A DNA stretch of 64,000 nt from assembly GCA_016490735.1 (NCBI GenBank), contig JAEMWC010000036.1, forward strand, positions 400,001-464,000, read 5' to 3'. Positions 57,540 through 64,000 of the stretch are shown here, piece after piece. This stretch comes from Pachyseris speciosa (taxonomy: Eukaryota; Cnidaria; Anthozoa; Scleractinia; Pachyseridae). Each line of letters begins with the position of its first letter. Position 1 is the first letter of the stretch. The position numbers and the translations under genes were made by a program. The notes beneath the pieces were generated by a model that searched no databases, was not told the origin of the DNA, and saw nothing but the letters and a program-made list of their open reading frames with translations.

Positions 57540-59590
57540 AGGTCTGGGGTCGAGAATGAATACTAACATTGAGCTGAACTCAAAGCATGCGCAGTTCTAG
57601 CGAAAGTGCCCGATGAATCGCTCGTTTCCCGACCTGAACAAGGGGAACGAAAACGCTGGATACTCCAGAAATTCAATCCAAAGTAGAGCGTAAATACCGA
57701 GAAAAGGAACGCGCAAGAAGCCAAAAGCAAGATGCAGTGCATTTGCCCAGTTACCAGAGATTGTGTGGTCATCACTGAGAAAGCAAAAAATCATATTATA
57801 GCAAGACATTTCGATCGAAGTGAAAATGATGAATGGGATTCCAGGCGAGCGTTCTTTCTAGATTTTACTCCAGACGAAGTGTTTCGTATAGTTATGAATG
57901 AGCTTCGCAACGGCTTACAGCCACACAAAAGAAGTGGTGACCGCTACGTATACTACTTGCCGGAATTTCCTTTTGATGTTGGTTTTTTCCCATATCGAAG
58001 CCATGGTCCTTTCTTCACTTCCATTGTAAAAGTCGTGTGCAGCCTTACCCACTGTCAGTACTGCAAAAAGAACTCTCGTACCCAAGAAGTGGTCACCATT
58101 TACCCATGGATGCAAAAACAAAATTGAATATAAACGTGTTGTGACAAGTATGTTCCGGCGTCCTTATTCCTCGAAACACAAATACCACACCTTCTACAAG
58201 TCCACCTGGAATTTTCCGCCACCTCACGAAATCGAAGACCAAACGAAATTAGTTATGTTGTGGCTGGTTTTAAAGAAAGCTGTTAATAACTGAAATTAAA
58301 AAAAACTGAGAACACGAGAAAGTAGAGGCACCAAACTGCTAATAGATGTAATTCCTTTAGACAGAGCACGATATAATATAAGGAGTTTCGAAATTTATCT
58401 TAAAATCCAACCAAAAAATAAACTGGAGATGCATAAAATTGTTTAAAAAGGTTGTCAATAAACACTTGTACTATTTTACCCATCACTATGCCTTCTTTTC
58501 TTGTTTTTCAAGACGAAAAATAGACGGTTTGCTTTTCTGATGTGAACTGGGTAAATATGCCCTTAACAGTAACATCATTTCTCAGGGGTACCCAACGACA
58601 AGTTTCGGTAGATATCTGCTCGGAGGAAGGTAGTTCGCCTTAGGCTTCCGGCGACGATTAAAGAGTGTAATCGGATTTTCGTAATTGAAACGTGGCCTAA
58701 AAGATTCGCAATGGTGAAATCATAGCCCTGAGGTTTTCCGAAAGGTAGTAATTGCTGTTTTTCGCAGTCAAAAACGTCAGTTAGCATTTTCGGAAAGAAA
58801 ATAGTTCCCTAAAATGTTCGTGGAAAGTTCACTTCAAGTAACATTTTCTCAAAGGAAGATTTCGTTCCCCAACATTTTCGAGCAATTAAAATTTCAGCTA
58901 AGGCATTCGAATAGATCAAATTCTTCTAGCTCTGGAAAACATCACCTTTGAGCAGATTTCAAACACCACATGATACTTAAAATTGCCTTTCTACAGCTTT
59001 TGGTTGATTTGGCTCGTCATACAGTATCCTTAGCATCTTTAGAAGAATAATCTCTAACAGGATTTAGGACGTTGCAAAAGCAATGAGCACTTTTTTTTTC
59101 TTCTTTAAAAGTACATATGAAAGGATACCATTGATTCTAATGATAGGTTAGCCATAAGTGGCTATTCTTGAACTCTAGCTAGTTACTCATTAAACTTGTG
59201 AGCATAGTGTATTGAGATCGAGCAACGTAGAAATAAGCAGTCAACTAAAATGGGATTTAAGATCAGTATCAATGTTCAGGACACAAAGCTATTGGTGATC
59301 CAACACCATACTCAAAAGGAGCTCTTCGGAAGCAGAGTCTCAGATAAATTAAAGAGATTTAATGGACTGAGAGCTGGATCAATGATGTCCTCATGGCAAG
59401 TTCCTCTTTGTTCTAAAGCAGGCTTGTTTGTAAAAGGTGGACTGAAAAACCTAAGTAACATAGTTTTCCTATCGCTATTTTTCAGTCAAACCGTTTATCT
59501 TATGGGCTTCTTTTTCCAGCTATCAGTAAATAAAGACAAACGTGGAATTTTCCAAATTAAGAGCGGTTGTTTCGTCTACCGTGTAGGTGT
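57540..59590 (+). repeat. Small-gene unit, copy 4
   Basis: Gene plus flanks matching 23021-26110, for example GCATAGTGTATTGAGATCGAG at 59200 and CAACACCATACTCAAAAGGA at 59301. It is followed by the GTTGCTGTA satellite, as in the other block. Confidence 0.85.
57732..58127 (+). CDS. BECR-like small protein, copy 4 (131 aa)
   Basis: Intronless ORF starting at the conserved MQCIC, preceded by AGCAAG (A at -3, G at -1, reasonable initiation context). All hallmark residues are present: CxC at 3-5, ITE at 14-16, HIIARHF at 21-27, ENDEW at 31-35, RR at 38-39, FTPDEVF, RSGDRYVYYL, PFDVGFFPYRSHGP, VKVVC, CQYC and a terminal VVTIYPWM. Relative to copy 3 it has small length differences before the TP motif and near the C-terminus. 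A leader of about 190 bp (AAGCATGCGCAGTTCTAG onward) resembles that of copy 3, and AATAAACTGGAGATGC follows at 58417. The predicted role, a BECR-type RNase-like domain, is inferred only from motif order. No secretion signal is visible, so it would act inside the cell. Confidence 0.75.
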   Translation: MQCICPVTRDCVVITEKAKNHIIARHFDRSENDEWDSRRAFFLDFTPDEVFRIVMNELRNGLQPHKRSGDRYVYYLPEFPFDVGFFPYRSHGPFFTSIVKVVCSLTHCQYCKKNSRTQEVVTIYPWMQKQN

Positions 59591-60870
59591 GTAGTTTCTA
59601 GAGCTAGTGTAGCTGAAGTAGATGCTGTGTAATTTACGCAGTTGCTGTGGTTAAAGTTCTTGAAATAGTTGGCGCAGTTACTGTAGTTACCGTAGCCCTC
59701 GTAGCTGCTTTAAGTGATATCATTTTCATTTTAAGTCTCTGTAGTTACTGTTAGTTGGTGTAGATGGTAAAGTCACCGAAGCTGGTACAGTTTGTGAAGT
59801 TGCTGTAGATGGTGTAGTTGATCAGTGTAGTATTGCAGATTGTACAGTTGTTATGGTTGCTGCAGTTGATGTTTTTGCGTAATTCCTGTAGTTGGTGCAG
59901 TTGCTGTAGTAAGCATAGTTGCTGTTGTTGTGGAGTTACGGTGTAGGGGATTGCTGTTCCTGTAGTTGGTGTAGTTGATGTATGTGCTGTAGTTACTGCA
60001 GTTACTGCACTTGGTGTAGTTGCTGTAGTGTATTTACCGCAGCAGTAGTTTTGTAGTCGGTATAGCTGTTGTAGATTGTGTACTTGCTGTAGTTGGTGTA
60101 GCTGCACGAGTTGGTTTGGTTTGTGTATTTTGTACAAAGGTGTAGTTGCTGTGTTAGTGTCGTTGCTGCAGCTGGTGTGGTTGCTGTAGCTGGTGCAGTT
60201 GGTTTACTCGGGTTGGTTGATGCATGGGTGCAGTTTGTAAAGATGCTGCAGTTGGTTTGTTTGGTGTAGTTGGTATAGACCCTGTAATTGCTGTAGTTGA
60301 CACAGTTGATGTGGATGCTGTAGTTGGTGAAGCTACTGTAGCTGGTGTGGTTGCTGTAGTCTGTGTAGTTGCTGTAATTGGTGGGGTTCTTGCGTTTTGT
60401 GAAATTGTTTTAGATAGTGTTGTTACTGTAGTTAGTGTAGTTGTTAATGTGTATGTACCAGCCGTAGTAGCTATCACATTGGTCTGGTTGGTGTTGATGT
60501 TGCAGTTGGTGTAGTCCCTGCAGCTGCTTTAGTTGGCCGTAGTGCAGTTTGTGTAGCTGATGTGGTTGAAGTAGCTGGCCTTAGTCATGTGCCACAGTTG
60601 AGGTGGTTCCTGTGGTCCTCTAATCTGACATAGGTGGTTTCAATGATGTAGCTGGTGAAGTTGGTGCACCTGTAGTGTGTAGTTGCAGTTGGCCATGTAG
60701 TTTGTGTAATTGGTGTAGTTGGTCTGGTTGGTGTAGTTGCTTTAGTTTATATAGTTGCTGTGATTGAAGTAGTTCTTGAGGTTTGTGTTGTAGTTAAAGT
60801 AGTTGCTGTAATTGTTAGTTAGTGTAGTTGGTGTTGTCCCTGTAGTTGCTTTAGCTGGTCGTGTGGCTGC
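59590..60870. repeat. Degenerate GTTGCTGTA satellite, second array
   Basis: Same 9-12 bp degenerate units as 26115-27925 in the same orientation, shorter, and lacking the SINE and triplet repeat. Confidence 0.9.
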
Positions 60871-60889
60871 TGTAGTAAAATGAATTCTC

Positions 60890-63590
60890 AGCACCTTGCA
60901 CAAGTTCAGTGCAAGCGAACAACAATACTATCCGATCAGGAGCCCCAATTTAAAACGGACATTTTAGTTGATGACCAGGCGCACTCCTTGTTTATTTACC
61001 AACACACCACTTAGTGGTTTTACAGTTCGGTTAAGGTAGAGGTCAGAGTCTATGTTAGAGATGAATTTTATCAAAGTCGTAAGACTAAGGGAGGGTTCAT
61101 AATTTATGTAGAGAGAGGCTATGATGATTTTGTGGAGGAGAGGGGGATGTTACGATTTTTCAGCAGTAGGTTCTTGGGGGGTGGGGAAGGAGGCGCTCTG
61201 CCGATAAAAGTATGAAGAGGGGACCATAAAAAAAATCCACTTGATGAACCTGTACAAAACAGTTCCTCATGCTATTGCGAGCATTCTTTGGCAACTCATT
61301 TTAATGAGAATGAACTCACTTTATAGTCGCTTGATCTCTTAAAACTGAAATTCGTTTCTAAATTCCGTGTTTCAATCGTAAATAGTTGCACAAAAGGTTT
61401 TAATGATCAGTATGATGGAAGTTGTGATAAAGCTAGGTTCAGTTTAGAGAAAAACTTGATGCATTAGTCCACTTCGAGTGCTACGCCTTTTCTTTGCCTG
61501 TGATGGGGCAAGTTCACTATTACCTCAATCACACTCACCCACACTCTCACACTCAGTCTCACACACCATTCCTTCACTTTCACTTCTCCATGTTTCTCCC
61601 ACAGTGGACCCAGATGTAATCGTCATAGCATTTCGATGTGACCATCTTTGAAAAACGTTTAAATGGCAGATGCTGGATTGTAAAAGATTAGGCACATTTA
61701 TTGGCAAACCAAACAACCATTTTTTAATGTTGCTTACAAAATAAAATCACTGTATTCCCTAAACCCATGCAGTGAATATCAGTTGAATTGATCCTTCTTA
61801 TATAAAAAGAATTTTTGAAAATGTTATGAAATTTCAGATGTTGAAACCCGACAAGTACTTGTATTAACCATTTTAGGAGGTATCAAAGTTAAAAAGAGTG
61901 GTGACCAGAAAAGAGGGGTCGTGGTTTTAATTATCGTTTGCAGAGTGTCTCAGAGGTGGGGCCAGAAAATGTTCCCTTTGGTCATCGGGGGGAAGGGAAA
62001 AAAATCATTATAACCCCCCCCCCCCCCCCCCCAATTTATGTAAAACATGATCCTCCCTTAGAACAGTCAATTAAATGACTCTTAAAGTGCACCTTGCAAA
62101 GATTATAACCAGTATTTCTCTAGCCTCAGTAAAAGTATGGAGTATTGCAACGCAGACAGTTTAATACCTAGGCCAAAAATTTGCAAAATTTGCAAATGAG
62201 ACGTTAATTTGTTATTCTATATTCACTAGTTTCCAGTCTTTTGCTATGACTTTCAATTTTAATTCATTTGTCAATGAAATAACGATCACTTCTGAGCATG
62301 CATGTTGTAGCATACAAAACGTCAAGTTTTTAAGGGAAATGTATTTTATGGAAATGTTTATCACCGCATTTTGCGTTTTGTTCTATCGAAACTTTCGTAG
62401 TCTTAGCTGTCCCACCCACCTTCTTCCAGCCGGGCAGCTATGATTTCTTCGTTGTAACCTGATCAGTTATCAGTTCTTATGTTTGCAACTTGTATGGTTT
62501 ATTTGTGAGATGGACCTCTAGTACGTAAGTTGTAGTTTGTTTCGATGTAGTGATCAATACGTCTTGCGTAGTGGAATATGTATTCGATTCCGATTCAGTA
62601 AACTCCCTTTCCCCAAGTACCAAATGTCGTTGCGAACCGGGTTCTTGCATTATTATTTCAGTTTTCTTCCATGATAAGTTTATGCGCAAGGATTTGCATC
62701 TTGTAGCTATGTCATCAAAGTACTTAGCGCGCTCCTACGATCTCTCCTCTTCCCCCCTTACCCTCCACCCCTCCCCCGCCTCCCCCCTTCACCACCACCT
62801 CATTCCCAAATGCTTCCCAGCATTCCAAGCGACATATCACTTCTACCCAGTTGCGCGCATCTTGTTGTTTCAAAGTGGACGCGATTCGTGTGGCTGGCTG
62901 TCGTAGGAATTAGTTAGGTTACCCCTCAGACGATCATGGGCTTTCTCAGACAGGAATTGAAACAAGACTGTCACCTATTGGTGAGTCAGAGCTAGCAAGA
63001 AGCTGCGACGTCCCCGCTTTCCACTCTATAAGGGGATCATGAGTTTTTAAAACTGATTCCTTTTTTGTTCTCTTTTGCCAGGTTGATGATGCAAGTTAAT
63101 GGTGGTGATAAGTGGAGCTGAAACTGATCCATTCAACCAAGATCGCTCGTCGCCTGTTTGTAGCCGAACCTAACGCATTCAATTAAGTACATGAAACGTT
63201 CGGCGTCTGAATCAATTGAGGACGACGGCTATTTTAACTTGGAAGGGCTCAGCCATTCTTTTCGCCCGGATGGGGCGGGAATTTCGACTGACTTTGTTTC
63301 AGACCCCGAACTTTTCATGCGCCAAACCAAAACGTATAAATTAGTTTTACTCAGAACTGGAACTGAAACTTATGCACCTATCAATGATAGTCCCAAAGAG
63401 GGGTAGGGATACGGGATGGGGTGGGTACTTTGATTGACATTTCTTGAACTGGGTGGGGAATTTTGACAAACTTTGGCCCCAGGGTGGGGAAACTTCAAAA
63501 CTGAAGAAGTATTCAGCAAAGACCGTTTCCTAAGCTTGGACTTTGCCGTCATGATGGTAAAACACAATACCTTGCTCCAGGGTATTTATG
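60890..63590. repeat. Paralogue of 27926-30200, no gene seen
   Basis: Ordered blocks match the first copy, including CAGCACCTTGCACAAGTTCA (60888), GGCTGGCTGTCGTAGGAATT (62892) and TGATCCATTCAACCAAGAT (63124). A poly-C run lies at about 62016. Half of the CACCTATCAAT foldback starts at 63375. Confidence 0.75.
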
Positions 63591-63925
63591 AAAGCAATCA
63601 TGACAAAGTCATGATTAAGCTCAATGAGCAGTCAAGCTTTACGTGAATATAGCTGTATGGATTTATTGACCTTTCAAGGCCAAGACTGTCCTGCTTGTAT
63701 CATGAAATCTCACCTCTTACTCATATAATCAGATACAAAAATCATGAGAATTAAATATGGTAATCATGAAACAGAGCATTGACTCATATGCAGGAGCAAA
63801 TTCTGTCATCAAGTATGCATATGGTATAACAACTAAATATAAAGTAGAATAGTGATAAGAACAAGCCTAAAATCAAACTTGAAAGTTTTGATATCTTTTA
63901 CAGGGCCAATCAAGGATAATTCGTA
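63590..63925 (-). repeat. Inverted segment relative to 31265-31905
   Basis: The minus strand reads TTATCCTTGATTGGCCCTGT and onward as in 31265-31905, but in the opposite orientation to the rest of the paralogous block. It contains the empty site for the 31345-31671 MITE. Confidence 0.8.
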
Positions 63926-64000
63926 CATTTAGGTTTGATTGCTTATATAGATTTGAGGGTTTGGTATTGCTGCCATTTTGGAAGAGCTTTAATTTGAGCC

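Noticed and set aside
59751..60514. Thr-rich and Val-rich ORFs in the second array
   Set aside because: Same satellite artefact as at 26-28 kb.

Overview
This is eukaryotic, AT-rich, gene-poor DNA from a metazoan. A cnidarian, probably a stony coral or sea anemone, is my inference from the repeat types: tRNA-derived SINEs, a Penelope-like element (PLE) with a GIY-YIG domain, hammerhead-ribozyme repeats, and many TTA-target MITEs. There are no bacterial-style operons. No long multi-exon host gene is recognisable.

The best coding signal is a family of small, apparently intronless genes. Two are intact (24910-25293, 57732-58127), one is intact but diverged (16438-16845), one is a pseudogene (6750-7154), and one further unit has lost its ORF (around 23333-23353). 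The proteins are 127-135 aa. They share an N-terminal CxC, a HIIxRHF block, TPExLF, RSGxRYVY, PFxVGxFPY, VKVVC, CxYC and a C-terminal VVTIYP. The motif order recalls the BECR-fold (barnase/EndoU/colicin/RelE) RNase domains of bacterial polymorphic toxins and phages. That assignment is a hypothesis from motif layout, not a search result.

Layout: 1-6690 is a segmental duplication repeated almost identically at 46945-53596. 6690-8603 is a gene unit (pseudogene copy) repeated at 16378-18224 (ORF copy). 9.1-16.3 kb holds hairpin MITEs, a broken LINE endonuclease ORF and a TA microsatellite. 18.34-21.4 kb is a broken PLE with a hammerhead motif, a hAT-like insertion and a head-to-head inverted fragment. 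21.7-22.25 kb is a perfect palindrome of two SINEs. 23.0-26.1 kb is a tandem pair of gene units, followed by a GTTGCTGTA-type satellite (26.1-28.0 kb). 28-34 kb holds simple repeats and MITEs. 34.1-37.3 kb is an AAATAG-rich TIR element carrying a tandem hammerhead repeat. 38.7-39.6 kb is a foldback with a triplicated 154-bp unit. 40.6-41.8 and 43.6-45.1 kb are diverged duplicates. After the second large duplication, 54.4-64 kb is an older paralogue of 21.4-31.9 kb, with the fourth gene copy and the same satellite.

The window therefore reads as a region built by repeated segmental duplication around a small multicopy gene family. Mobile elements and self-cleaving ribozyme repeats mark the breakpoints and interruptions. 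PLEs are thought to mobilise hammerhead-bearing non-autonomous repeats, and both kinds are present here.
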